Assembly: GCF_910589235.1 (NCBI RefSeq)
Contig: NC_060972.1
Location: 1,749,435-1,813,434 of the forward strand
Length of the DNA: 64,000 bases
Reading direction: 5' to 3'
Source: Vespa crabro
Taxonomy: Eukaryota > Arthropoda > Insecta > Hymenoptera > Vespidae
A program made the position numbers and the translations under genes. This document shows positions 32,751-44,865 of the stretch, piece by piece (positions within the stretch are counted from its first letter, which is position 1; the number at the start of each line of letters is the position of its first letter). The notes under the pieces were generated by a model. The model saw only the letters and a list, made by a program, of their open reading frames with translations, did not search any database and was not told the origin of the DNA.

Positions 32751-34355
32751 ACATATATATATATATATACCATATCATTTTACATATTCTTTATTTTTCT
32801 TTTTTTTCTTTCTTCCACCTGCACTAATCTCCTGTTTTTATAAACGCATGTAATCCATAAAATGACAAAGTCTTTATTATCTATCTCATTATAATTGTAT
32901 GACTTTAATTATAAGATTTAATTTAATTTCAGGCATTAAGAACAAATAAGATAACGATACAAATGAACGAACATAATTATACGAAAATAATTCTATCTAT
33001 GAGTGATAAAACTTACGTTAATATTTTATGCGCACAAATTTTAACCCTTATATATAAAGGATAAAATTTCTCTCATATTCTGTTGATCAACGCATATACA
33101 TACCACCCTTAGAGGTTCATTGGACTTTCTCTTAAGGATCATTTATTACTATTATTTAGTATGTACGTATCTGCCCTTGAGAATTCGTTGGTGGTTCGTT
33201 AATGGTATAAACCATTATTATCTGTTACGAACATGGATAGGTCGATTCTCGAAAGTAACAAAATTTAACATATTATTTATTAGATAATTAAATATAATAC
33301 ATGATATTACATCGTTGATATTTGAATAACATGTTTAATATCAAATGTCAATGATTAAAATGTATCTGTATTGGTGATATTGAAAAATTCAATAATGTTA
33401 ATAATGTTCAATATAATAATATAATAATAAAACAATATCACTAATTATATGATAATGATGTGATAATGGTGAAATGTAAGATCATTCAAATTTTAAATAA
33501 TTTTATAATATCCTAATTCGAGTAATAAACACGAAAGATACATAGGTATGTAAATCACGTGTTAAACACGTATTGATTTATGTGTTCCCCATTATTATCT
33601 TAACTTTGAGATAGTTAAATATTATTTCGACATAAACAATAACGATCATCTCGTACAAGAGGATACACATGAAATTATTTATAATCATTACGATTATATT
33701 ATATTCGAGAGAATCATGACGAATCATATTCTCGATCAATAATCGAATCCTATCATGCTTCATCTTATACTTTGTTTACAATCCCTTCTCCTTTTCTCTA
33801 TCCCTTACCATCTTGCTTTTCAATCGTATTTTTGGTTAGTTCGTCGAAAGATTCGTTTGTCTTCAAACAATTCGTCATAATTAATAGTTCGTCGATAATA
33901 GTCGAGTTAAAAAGTTATCATAAATGAAGAACATCGATCGTTCTTAACTTAAGCTTGCACTCATATACGTAAGTATTTATTCGTGTGAACGTAGAGATAA
34001 TTATTAAACGTTAGAAACTTATATATAATAGAAAACGAAAATGTGTTCAAAGATGTTTCATCTCTTTCTCTCTCTTCTCAAAAGAGACTCATATAAGCAT
34101 AAACTATATTATATATACATATATATGTATATATGTATAGTAAATATCTCCCTTACATACATCGCACACATATTTATAGTATAGAGCTCGCTGTTATGAA
34201 AATTCATGATAGGAGTAGATAGTAGGAAGGAGGATCAAAGCCGTAATAATTTGATCATACCATCCCGCCTTCCTTCTCTCTTACCTTGAAGGCTTTTATC
34301 TAAAATGCAAGCACAAACACTATCACTTATAGTCACCTTTAGTATATAAGCTTAG

Positions 34356-34358
<3 letters not shown>
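32751..34358. other. AT-rich stretch with a near-perfect palindrome
   Basis: At 33036-33069 a 34-base sequence equals its reverse complement except at two symmetric positions. Its centre is TTATATATAA and its arms end in AAATTTTA/TAAAATTT. No gene is seen. Confidence 0.65.

Positions 34359-34410
<52 letters not shown>
34359..34410. repeat. (AT)n tract
   Basis: A perfect AT run of about 52 bases. Confidence 0.97.
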
Positions 34411-34413
<3 letters not shown>

Positions 34414-34700
34414 AATCTCATATATTTCGCTCCTCGTTCGGCGTTCATTCGTGTGCGCATTCCAAATGCCGAGTCTGAATCGCAAACGATCCAATAATTT
34501 CTGTATTACTGGCGCATTGTGCAAATTGGTAATGAACCGAGCGACACGTCCAGGCTCGTGAATCAATTTGCAAAAGTACCATATATCCTTTCGATCTTCG
34601 TACTCGACCGACCGACGACGAGAACCACCATTGCCGTTCAAATATTGATCTTTCGCGCGCGCGCACGTGCCTGATTGTGGTTGTGTACGAATGATGTGTG
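34411..34700. other. Unique island
   Basis: Non-repetitive CpG-rich block (CGACCGACCGACGACG, CGCGCGCGCACGTG). The 184-residue minus-strand frame 34339-34893 includes Tyr-Ile and Ser-Leu runs from flanking repeats. Only its middle (about residues 75-150) is unique and it is unrecognised. Confidence 0.45.
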
Positions 34701-34743
34701 AGCTAAAAATAAAGAAAAAAAAAAAGAAAGAAAAAATAATAAG

Positions 34744-34746
<3 letters not shown>

Positions 34747-34779
<33 letters not shown>
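34747..34779. repeat. (GA)n tract
   Basis: A perfect GA run. Confidence 0.95.
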
Positions 34780-34781
<2 letters not shown>

Positions 34782-34971
34782 AAGAGAGAAAAGGAGGGAG
34801 AGAAATAAAAAGAAAAAAGGAAAAGGAAAAAGCGTTGTTACATTCATTCATTCCAGTCACGATAATATCGCCATCGAAGTGCTTACGAACCACATAGAAG
34901 AGAACTTGCCACGTGCCATTTATATCAAATATTGTACATTACGTTCGTGCCCATAATACAGTACTACTGTA

Positions 34972-34972
34972 A

Positions 34973-35013
<41 letters not shown>
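34972..35013. repeat. (AT)n(GT)n compound tract
   Basis: AT repeats switch to GT repeats at about 34991. Confidence 0.95.
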
Positions 35014-35014
<1 letters not shown>

Positions 35015-35268
35015 AAGCAGGTTACCATCAAGGACAATATCAATCGCAAAAACATGTTTATCCGTATTAATATTAATTTTCTTGTGTTTATCTTATCAAG
35101 AAGAAAAGTAGTATTATTTTTTTCTCTTTTTCTTTTTTTTTTTTTTTTATAATGTAGTGTGTCATTGGATCTCTCTCGCATTGTTCATTTCACATGGTCA
35201 TTTATTTTATCGATAGATCTTTGTTTTAGTTAAATAAACTCATATAACTAAATGAGCTATATATAAAT

Positions 35269-35271
<3 letters not shown>

Positions 35272-35327
<56 letters not shown>

Positions 35328-35342
35328 GAGAAATAGAGAAAG
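35272..35342. repeat. (GA)n tract
   Basis: GA repeats with GAAA interruptions. Confidence 0.95.
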
Positions 35343-35930
35343 ACTATTATTTTAGCCAGGTTATTACGTCTCTGATAATATCACGATTTGAAACCGTTAA
35401 TCTTTGTAGTATATTTCCGAACGACGGAAATGCGGTTTCATTACAAATAACAGTATAACCTTATTGAACATTGGCAAGTATAAACTGTTCGATGAAAACG
35501 TTAATTAAACCGTAGTATTATACGTGTGACAAATACATGTAAGGGAATTTAATTCTTCATTAATCGTTATATTACCTTGTCACAGTCATAACGAATTCAC
35601 CATATAAAGGATCAAACGATATGAGAGAGATGAAAGTTGGTCTCGTTTGTGAATCACCGATTCTTGATGAGAGAGCTATTTAACGTGAATGTTTTGGTTA
35701 AACGTTTAGATTAAACTAACTCTCTTTTACAAATAGATTATTAATCGTTAATATATAATATCTATCATGTAGATATATTCGTGATTTTCTATAAAAAAAA
35801 AAAAAAAAACAAAAAAAAATTGAATGATCGTATACGTATGTATACGTAGAAACGAGTATATATGTATATATATATATTTATATATATATATGAATGTATG
35901 TATGTATGATAGTCATGTATTCTTGTATGT
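35343..35930. other. Unique AT-rich sequence
   Basis: No gene is seen. Short A-tract at 35792-35819 and (AT)n near 35861-35892. Confidence 0.6.
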
Positions 35931-36230
35931 GAGAATCAGAGAGTTATAGTTATCTCCGTTAAAGCTTTCGTAATTTCCGATGGTAAGATGGTGCCGCAGT
36001 ATTGAATGGTGACATTTTGTGGTAAGGATGGTGGTGAGACGCTAAGAGGATTGTGGGACACCATCAACCTCTGTGAGTAATAACCATACCTTGCCTGTCC
36101 TCGAAACATTGCACATTCGCTACCATAAACGTGGTATTAATCGGGACACTCCATAAAGCAATGGAGGATACGTGTGTCTCAGGAAAATGGCTCGATTGCA
36201 CATACACCGAATTTCGTCTCGATCACCTCG

Positions 36231-36231
<1 letters not shown>
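35931..36231. other. Unique island
   Basis: GC-richer sequence with GGTAAGATGGTG, CTGTGAGTAATA and similar words. Donor-like GTAAG and GTGAGT words occur, but no open frame is paired with them. Confidence 0.45.

Positions 36232-36284
<53 letters not shown>
36232..36284. repeat. (AT)n tract
   Basis: A perfect AT run of about 52 bases. Confidence 0.97.
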
Positions 36285-36285
<1 letters not shown>

Positions 36286-36985
36286 TCTCCTTGCTCTTAT
36301 CGATAACGCACACCTAATCGTACGTCCAAAGGAAAATCTTTTAAGCAAAAAGCAGATCGAGCTACTACGTTATTACGAATTGTATTAATATTTATTTAAT
36401 AAGTATAAAAAATAATACTGCATTGTAAGAAATTTATTGCTTCATTTATTGATCCATTCAATTGCTGTTGCACGAAATATAAACGAACTATTGTACGGCA
36501 TTGCAAAAAAAAAGATTCATTTTTGTTATATATCATGCGTATCACAAAAATAATTCTTACTTTAAAAATCCTCCCTTTAGAAATTTTATTTATCAAATGA
36601 AAAGAACGATCAAGATCGTACTCTTAAGATATTCGTAATTTTTTTTCTTTTCTTTTTTCTTTTTTTTTTTTTTTTTATTTATTTAAATAGTAATATCTTA
36701 CGTGATAATATTGTAGAATACACAATTTTATACTTAAATCTACATTAATTCTCTTTTTCTATATAACGTATTTTCGATATAAAATTGATCTAACGTTGAA
36801 TGAAAAGAGAAAGAAGGAAAGGAAAGAAAAAAAGAAAAGAGAGAAAAAAAGATAGAAAAAGAAAGAATGTGCAGTAGTGGAGAATAAAAAGAGATAGATA
36901 TACTTGGCTAACAAGAGCTTTCACGTGTAACACAACTGCCTCGAAGTAACGCCCTGCTGAGAAAGCTAGGAAGATTTCGAAAAGA
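36285..36985. other. Unique sequence with T and GAAA tracts
   Basis: T-tract at 36640-36677 and purine tract at 36800-36870. No gene is seen. Confidence 0.6.
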
Positions 36986-36996
36986 TATATACATAC

Positions 36997-37050
<54 letters not shown>

Positions 37051-37127
37051 GTGTGCTCTTATGTGTATAAAAAACATGGAGATACGAGACCAAACGGACA
37101 CTTAAGTGCTTCTCTTCTGTCTTTCTC

Positions 37128-37165
<38 letters not shown>

Positions 37166-37313
37166 CACACACACATACACATTTTTCCTACTTCATGATA
37201 TGTGCGTGCATTCTCGTATATACAAAGGAATTTTCAACAGTGATTCTAAGTTTTGTTATGAAAAAAGAATTTGTATATATATATAAACAAACACATACAC
37301 ACACAGACACACG

Positions 37314-37356
<43 letters not shown>
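36986..37356. repeat. Cluster of (TACA)n, (TA)n and (CA)n arrays
   Basis: (TACA)n at 36989-37010, (TA)n at 37009-37048, (TA)n(CA)n at 37134-37180, a CACA-rich stretch at 37288-37316 and (TA)n at 37317-37356, separated by short unique segments. Confidence 0.95.
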
Positions 37357-37358
<2 letters not shown>

Positions 37359-37675
37359 GTTACATTAGATTCAGGTAACTTTGTCACGAATTGAATTTCC
37401 CTATCGGAGTATACCAAAAGACGAGATATCGCAAAATCGAAAAAACGAATAGCTTATATGGTGTGCGCTTGAACCGGATGGAGCGCTAGCACGACATGGA
37501 AATCTATTGATACGGGAGAAAATTGCGGTCCATACGATAAGCAAAAGGGATCCACGGGAAAAAGTGGAAATCTGTTTCCGATATATGCAAGACCGATATT
37601 AAAATGCAATTTCGTTCAACGATTAACTTTTTCTTTCCTTTCTCTTTCTCTTTCTCTTTTATACTGCATATATGT
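37357..37675. other. Unique island
   Basis: Non-repetitive sequence with moderate GC and no recognised gene. Confidence 0.45.
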
Positions 37676-37680
37676 ACACG

Positions 37681-37710
37681 TAAACACACATACACACACA
37701 CACACACACA
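37681..37710. repeat. (CA)n tract
   Basis: CA repeats with TA interruptions. Confidence 0.9.
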
Positions 37711-37934
37711 TAACATATAAACGTATTTACGCTTAAATATATATACATACATACATGTGTACATGCACACACGTACGTACATAGAGAAATACATAGACAT
37801 ACATACGTAGAATTTTCTTCGAACTCTTAGCAAAAGCAACTTCGATCGATGTCCTTATAGAAAAGCTTTCGTTTTATTCGATGCATATCTTTCTGGGCTC
37901 GAATATGGTATATGTAGATTTATATCTTAACTTT

Positions 37935-37935
<1 letters not shown>

Positions 37936-37990
<55 letters not shown>
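37936..37990. repeat. (TA)n tract
   Basis: Near-perfect TA run with one TACA step. Confidence 0.97.
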
Positions 37991-37995
<5 letters not shown>

Positions 37996-39848
37996 TGATA
38001 AAAGAAATATAATATATATCTATACATATTATCAATATATTGTTACACGAGTATATTTCTTTATAAAGAAAGAAAGAGATAGAGAGAGAGAGAGAGAGAG
38101 AAAAAGAGAGAGAAAAAGTGCAAGCTTTTCACATTTATCGATCCATTATATTACAGTTAAATAAATTTTCAAATGAATCCATTGGATTTGAACAGTTTGC
38201 CATAAGTATTTTACCATTCATAGCCATTCAAAGTAACTATAAATATACGTATTAAACGTACATGCACTTAACATAGTTTAACGTTTTTCGCAATCTTTTT
38301 AATAGTTTTCTATAAAGCTCTCGTCTACCTGAACTTACAAAGCGTTTAAATTCAATACTATATACACTTCGTTAAAAAATCGAGAGACCTGTCTTTTTCC
38401 TTTTTTCTTCTTTTTCTTCTTTTTCTTTTTTTTTCTTTCTTCTTTTTTCTTTTTTTTTTTTTTTCTTTTTTTTATTTGCTTTACAATATACGTGAAAAGA
38501 GATTCGCGCGTTAATGGAAAGCCATTCCATGCAAAATCGATTAATTTTGTCGATATAACATTCCTGGTACTATTCAAAATTAAATATGTTATAATCCTTT
38601 AGATCTAAAAAAGCGTATATCTACGTGCAAAGGGATTTTAATAAGTATTCAAAATGGTCAAAGTTGTTGGAATGGTTCGAATAAATGTAAAAAAATGAAA
38701 AAAAAAAAAAAAGAAAAAGAAGAGAGAGAAAAAATGCAGACACATCTTGTACAGCTCGTTCTTCTTTCCTTTTTTTCTACAAATTATACCTTTTAAACGA
38801 TTGAAATAACTCTTTTCTTTCATTTTATCGAAAATGATTAAGTTTCTAGGAAGAAAGAAAAATGGAAATATATATATATATATATATACAATAAACGTGT
38901 AATTATTTAATAATAATTTTTGTCAACAATTTTATGTACGTCATTTACATAAAGCTCTGGAAAATTTTTTTTTCAAATCTAAACAAATTATAACACATTT
39001 CTTGAACTTTTCTCTGTCAGCATATTCTTTAAAATGTATGAATACTTTATTAAAAAAAAAAAAAAGCATGGTGGACATTTAAATATAAGATCGTATACGT
39101 ACACACACACACACATATACGGTATATTTCTTACGTGTACTTTCCCCATGTATCTGCTAATTTTATAGATATGTCCATTGTTAATATTATAGTTAAGTAT
39201 CACATTGGGCAAAAATGAATGTAATAACATTTATTAGTTATAATAAATAATCATTTTAGAAATATCATCTTCAAATATTCTAAATAAATTATAAAGAAAA
39301 TACAAAAAAAAATATACATATTATCAACGCAAAATTCAGTCGTCCAATTTTTTAATAATCTTTTTATTTTATAACAAATTTATTTCTTTTTGCTTTTTTT
39401 GTTTTTTTTTTTTTTAGTCACGAATTAATCTAATATGATTAGAAATTTATATATATATATATATAAATGTATTTTTTTTTAATAACAAATCCTTAAATCT
39501 TATATAAATATTCGTTTCAAATCCATACATACATATAATCCGTATTTTTATAATCTACGTAACTCAAAATATAACAAAAATTTATATGGCATAGTGAATA
39601 TCCAGAAAATACTGTATAATCACTTTCGTTACGTTTTTATTTTTACGGAAAAGAAAAAACTAGATTTCCCACTATGAAATTGAAAACAAAAATCATTTCG
39701 ATCGAATGTACCATTTGGATAGATGCAATTTGTAAAAGTTTGTTCTGTTTTTTTTTTCCCCCCTTTTTTTTTCTTTCGAATATTCGAACGTTCGTTACTT
39801 GGATCATTTTTTTAATATTTGAAAAAATCCATTCACGTACATTCATTG

Positions 39849-39852
<4 letters not shown>
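37991..39852. other. AT-rich stretch with tracts
   Basis: GA tract (38075-38116), T/TTC tract (38395-38475), A-tract (38697-38720), (AT)n (38868-38888), CACA (39101-39115) and T-tracts (39386-39415, 39747-39775). No gene is seen. Confidence 0.7.

Positions 39853-39903
<51 letters not shown>
39853..39903. repeat. (AT)n tract
   Basis: A perfect AT run of about 50 bases. Confidence 0.97.
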
Positions 39904-39906
<3 letters not shown>

Positions 39907-40229
39907 ATTTGTGATTTAATAGAAAGACAAAAAGATTATTTCAAAGAGGTGATTGATTTCGTGTATAAGCAAAATGACCATTGGAAATTCGATTGTACGT
40001 TTCATGAATAAATTAAAAACTTTCCTGAGAAATTCGAAACTAGAAGGTAACCATTGGACAATTTAGAAGTCTCAAATGAGAAGTACCTACACTTTGAGAA
40101 GTTGAAGGAGTTGTTAGATGCACCTGGTACATACTGCATCCGTTTCTTGGAGCAACGTGGACGGTGGAAACGGAAGTCGAATCTCGTTAAACGAGTCCGT
40201 CCGACTCCTCGCGTCATACAATTGTATGA
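39904..40229. other. Unique island
   Basis: Non-repetitive sequence, GC-richer toward its end (CGTGGACGGTGGAAACGG). The 110-residue plus-strand frame 40054-40386 is unique for about 55 residues, then Ser-Leu, with no recognised domain. Confidence 0.45.

Positions 40230-40263
<34 letters not shown>
40230..40263. repeat. (CT)n tract
   Basis: A CT run with one TTTC interruption. Confidence 0.95.
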
Positions 40264-40564
40264 ATTCTATATTCTTCATACCTTCAAAGCTCAAACGAGA
40301 AAATTCATATGATATTGCGATTGCTGAGGAGTTCCAAAAGCGCGACTGTTTCAAAATCATTGCATTTACATTATTCAATTTTTTAATGATAAAAAGAAGA
40401 AACGAGAGACGCGTTACGCGAATGTGAATTTTCAAAGGGCAATTAGCTGTTTCATTTTACGTATATATGTATATATATATATACGATACTTTGAGAAGTG
40501 ATATTTGTTTGTTTATGAAACGATACGCAATTACAAAGCAAATCGACATCCCAATGGTTTCATA

Positions 40565-40567
<3 letters not shown>

Positions 40568-40612
<45 letters not shown>
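40568..40612. repeat. (CT)n tract
   Basis: A perfect CT run of about 45 bases. Confidence 0.95.
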
Positions 40613-40613
<1 letters not shown>

Positions 40614-40700
40614 TTCTCTTGACTTTCCTCTATAATAAAACTGTATAAATGTGTACTCTATATTTTTCTCCCTATACTTTTCTCTCACTCTATTTTCCAG

Positions 40701-40949
40701 TTGACAATAAACGAACATATAGATGTGATCGGTATCGTCGTTATACCGACGTTAACCCTAGCGTTGCTGCTACCCCAACAGTGGTGGATAGCCGTTCAAC
40801 CAGCGTGCAGCATGACTGCTAGCAATACTTTAACAGATTCATGGACACATTTGAAATGCATCGAAAAACGATGGTATTCAATTTGGCCGGCGTGTGTTTG
40901 GGTTGGCCAGATATTGAATTTCTACGGTGGCACGAAGCGTATCACTCAT

Positions 40950-40985
<36 letters not shown>

Positions 40986-41036
40986 CCTCACACTCTACGA
41001 ACAAATCGAGCGGACGATTTAACTTTTAAAACCTAA
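40701..41036 (+). other. Unrecognised open frame after an acceptor-like site
   Basis: A polypyrimidine stretch ending in TATTTTCCAG (40691-40700) is a strong-looking 3' splice acceptor. The frame from 40701 is open through about 83 residues of unique, GC-richer sequence. It has a hydrophobic span (residues 8-32, VIGIVVIPTLTLALLL then QQWWIAV) and several Trp and Cys residues, then enters a Ser-Leu run from (CT)n at 40951-40982. No family is recognised and no consensus donor lies at its end. It may be an exon fragment or chance. Confidence 0.15.
40951..40982. repeat. (CT)n tract
   Basis: A perfect CT run. Confidence 0.95.
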
Positions 41037-41039
41037 AAC

Positions 41040-41460
41040 GTCGAGTTGTTGTTTTTCCATTGGGATCGCGGAGAGATCAGCTCTCACGTCTGGCATCGCG
41101 CGCGTAGATCTTCGTAAATCCGAGTACACGTTAGTGATACGGTGCATTCCCTTTTCGCACGTTCTTTTTTGTTTATGTGTATGTGTGTGTGTCTGTGGGT
41201 GTGTGTGTGTGCGTGCGTTTTTTTCGTTTTCGCTCCCATTCGATATCGCACGAAAGAACATGGAACGTGACGTGCGAATCAGAGAACACAGAGCCAGAGA
41301 GGGAGAGAGAGAGAGAGAGAGAGTGAGAGAGAGAAGTACGCACGATGAGAGACCAATGGTAAAAAGAGTTTGCGGTGGACCACGTTTCGATGAATTTTCG
41401 TCGAATATTTTAAAGCTTGCATCAGGACGCAGATTCGGTTCGTCGATTTAAATGTCGAAC
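41040..41460. other. Unique islands with (TG)n and (GA)n tracts
   Basis: CpG-containing unique sequence (41040-41160, 41335-41460) flanks a TG-rich tract (41175-41220) and GA repeats (41299-41334). Frames on both strands cross the repeats and are not called. Confidence 0.5.
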
Positions 41461-41510
41461 GTCGTTCGTTCGTACGTTCGTTCGTTCGTTGGTTCGTTCG
41501 TTCGTTCGTC
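41460..41510. repeat. (TTCG)n array
   Basis: About eleven TTCG units with TACG, TTGG and TCGTCC variants. Every unit carries a CpG. Confidence 0.97.
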
Positions 41511-41549
41511 CATGTTGGCTTCGATCGTTTTAGAAAAAGAGTTATAGAC

Positions 41550-41660
41550 AATGAGAGAGAAAGAGAGAGAGAGAGAGAGAAGAAAACTAAAAAAAAAAAA
41601 AAAAAAAGAAAAAAAAGATAAAAGAGAAACAAAAAGAAATAAGAAAAATCATGAAATTTA
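41550..41660. repeat. (GA)n and A-rich tract
   Basis: GA repeats (41550-41581) grade into A-rich purine sequence. Confidence 0.9.
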
Positions 41661-41803
41661 TTTACAGAAAATGAAAAGGAAAAAGTTAGAAAGACGGAGG
41701 AAAGAAAATATGGCGTCCATTTTGGCCATCTGCCAGAATAAAGTCGATAAGACGATTAATCTTCAAGTGGGTTAATGTTTCGCTTTGATACCACAGAAAG
41801 AGA

Positions 41804-41804
<1 letters not shown>

Positions 41805-41842
<38 letters not shown>

Positions 41843-41863
41843 GAGAAATAGAGAAATAGAGAA

Positions 41864-41905
<42 letters not shown>

Positions 41906-41972
41906 CGGAAGGGAAAGCCTTGACAGGTCACAAACGAACCACTATTCCCTCGTCGATTCCTCTCTCTCTTTT

Positions 41973-42013
<41 letters not shown>
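41805..42013. repeat. (GA)n ... (CT)n inverted pair
   Basis: A GA/GAAATA tract (41805-41905) and a CT tract (41961-42013) are reverse complements separated by about 55 bases of unique sequence, so they can fold back. Confidence 0.9.
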
Positions 42014-42456
42014 CGCGTTGTCCCTATATCTATATACAAGCAGTACGACCAATCAGCCGAGATAACCAGAACTTCGTGAAAACCACCTGCCGCCCTTCAA
42101 AGCCTATATATCCGATGACCAAGCTTGATTCAAAATCACCTCTCTTGCACGTTTCAGGTGTGAAAAGGTCGATGAACTTTCTACTCACCGTTCAAAAGAA
42201 TCGATCCGAGTATATAGTATATAGTATAAAATCAAGAAAGAAATATGTACAGAAGGGAGAATGAAAAAGAAACATAAAGAAAAAGAGAAAGAATAGGAGA
42301 AGGATAAAGAGAGAAAGAGATAGTGCTTTAATTATCGAATTAGATGGAAGAGAAAGAAAGGTGGGAGGGGGAGGGTGCTTTCGTCGCTCGTATTTCTAAC
42401 AACTCGTAAAATATGTTAATAACGTGTACTCTGGATAAGGCTATAATTTTAGATCG

Positions 42457-42459
<3 letters not shown>
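42014..42459. other. Unique island
   Basis: Non-repetitive sequence with CGCCCTTC and a purine-rich block (42255-42375) including GTGGGAGGGGGAGGG. No gene is recognised. Confidence 0.45.

Positions 42460-42492
<33 letters not shown>
42460..42492. repeat. (CT)n tract
   Basis: A perfect CT run. Confidence 0.95.
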
Positions 42493-42495
<3 letters not shown>

Positions 42496-43280
42496 TCAGA
42501 TATTACATGTATCGAGCCACGCTAGGATTATCGTCTCGCCGATATACAACGTCGCCATTAAATTTTCAAGGTAAGCGCGTGCGCGTTCACCCTGTATGAA
42601 AATCACATCGTAGTACTCTCCTTCGTTATCGATGCTGTTTAGTGATGGTGGGTTATAAAGAGCAAAAGAGAAAATAAAAGAAAGGGAAAGGAAAAAAGAA
42701 AGGAAAGAAAAGGAAACAAAAAAATGTCAAAAAAAAAAAAAAAAGGAACAACAAAGAATGGTTGGACGGGTTCGCAGCAATATCGGTAAACAAATTGAAC
42801 GCCGATAGGGCGGCTTGCTCGCTAAATGTAATTATACGTAGCCCACTAATACGAATACATCGATCGCCGCCATGTAACTTTTTTATACAGAATCGTCTAG
42901 TCGAATGCATGAATAAAAGGCATAGGCACTATATACATATATGTCTATGTATGTACTTCGTAATATACATACACACATACACATAACAGATACATATGTA
43001 TATGTTTGTATACATGTACACATGGAAACGCATCGATGACCTTACAGGAAATAATCCTTTTTCCCCTCCATGTTCGACTTTATTTTTATTTTCCTTCGTC
43101 AAATTTACACGAACTAATATCGTTCCTATATCGTTCAACTTTCATTCATTTATGTAGAAAAAGACGAATAAGTGATAGGTTTGAAAAAAAAAATCGCAAT
43201 TGTCAGTCACTATTTGCAGGTAAATATTCTGTAAATGTACGGAGGGCACTTGAAAAGTACAATTTTTTTTTAAAGTAATA
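42493..43280. other. Unique islands separated by a purine tract
   Basis: Unique CpG-containing blocks (42500-42655, 42755-42915) flank an A/G-rich tract (42660-42745). CATA/TACA-rich sequence follows (42930-43020). The 85- and 74-residue frames here are opposite-strand overlaps without known domains. Confidence 0.5.
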
Positions 43281-44100
43281 AAAAGAAGATAATACAAAAA
43301 AATATATATATATATATAAAAAATACGGCTCTATTTGAAACTGTTCCAGTGTTATACTTAAATAATCTATGAGGGGTAACATCTGCGGAATTATATTGTA
43401 CGTTCTTTTTTTTTTTATTTTTTTGTTTTTTTTTTCGATAAAAGAACGTCATTTTAGTGTCTAATTCGTTTTCGAACTTTTCCAATGGTTTCCCTTTGTA
43501 TGTCTCATTATTTAATTTTTTATCGTTTTGAAATTCTATATCTAAAAGTTACATTTTTTTTAATTTAAAATATCATTAAAAATATACATCCGTACATATA
43601 TTATTTAACTATTATTAGATTCTAAATAAATTGGCTTTTTGAAAAAATCCTGAAATTTCTAGGAATTTCTTTGAAAATTATTTTTACTCATTTGTTCGGC
43701 GATCATTCTCAATTTTAATTATCATCATTTCTGATCTCTTTCGATTAATAACTAACTAAGAATGATATAAATACATAATGCAAATTAATTAAACGTAAGG
43801 ATTAACATTTACAACGTATTCTCCATCGTTCCAAATAAAATAAATTAAATTAACTTAATAATTTAATTTACACATATAAAATAATTTATAATTATCTTTA
43901 ATAATTTTAATTAATTTAAAAATTATTTTAATCATTTCTTTTGTCATTTCTAATCTATCTTTAATTCACAAATATATGATATTTAAAAGAAGAAGGTCTA
44001 AGAATTAAATTGTTGAAAAATGATTGATGATCGATTTGATTAATTTAATTATAAAATAACAATGATAGTTTCCAAATGTTAACAATAGAAATTCTGTCAC
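43281..44100. other. AT-rich stretch
   Basis: Short (AT)n at 43301-43318 and T-tracts at 43406-43436. No gene is seen. Confidence 0.7.
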
Positions 44101-44370
44101 TCTAATTGTAAGTCGCGTTGGAAATTCCCCAAATTCCTCTGTTAAAGTGCTAGAAGGACAAGTGTGACTCGTAGAGTGGTATGCGGCACAACAATAAGCA
44201 GATTTCAAGTGTATGAAACTTCCTGCATTTCTAGTGACCAAACACCAAACGTTTTATATATGTGTCGGACGACGAAATGTTCTACAGTTGGAATGCAGAA
44301 GTACGTAATCTAACAAGGTTAGGTGAATGGGTAGAGAAAAGGGTGAGAGGGTTAGGGTATTGAATTATAA
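44100..44370. other. Unique island
   Basis: Moderate-GC unique sequence in an AT desert, ending in GGTTAGGTGAATGGG and GGGTTAGGG. These TTAGG words are isolated, so they are not a telomeric array. The 78-residue minus-strand frame is unrecognised. Confidence 0.45.
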
Positions 44371-44832
44371 AAGTAAATAACTTTGAAATTTCTAAGAAAC
44401 GAAACGTTGATCTAAAAAATTCAAAAATCCAATTTTCTTTTAATCTTTTTTATTTGATATCAGGAATTTTATTAATTAATGATAAATATTTTGTAAAATA
44501 AATGATCAATATTATATATATTTTAATCGGTATAAATAATTATTTGTTAAGATTATATTAGGTTTGCGTCACATATATCGTATAATAATATTTTATTTGA
44601 AATATTAATTAATGATTATACCCGTTGTCTTATTTCAATTCAAATAAGTTAAATTTTTCCTTTGTATTAATTGATTCTATGAAAAAATGTTAGATAAAAA
44701 AAATGTTACATCATTTATATATAGCAATAATATATAGTATAAATAAAATGATATATATATATAGTATATACAATATAATATATATAATAAAAATAACAAT
44801 AATAATCATCAAAAATAAATAAATAATATATA

Positions 44833-44865
<33 letters not shown>

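Noticed and set aside
34339..34893. 184-residue minus-strand frame
   Set aside because: Tyr-Ile and Ser-Leu runs at both ends come from (AT)n and (GA)n. The unique centre is unrecognised.
43320..43350. Shared TACGRCTCTATTTRAARCTG word with 45566-45592
   Set aside because: The match does not extend beyond about 25 bases on either side, so it could be chance.
44310..44365. TTAGG telomere-like words
   Set aside because: Only isolated TTAGG words occur. There is no tandem array.
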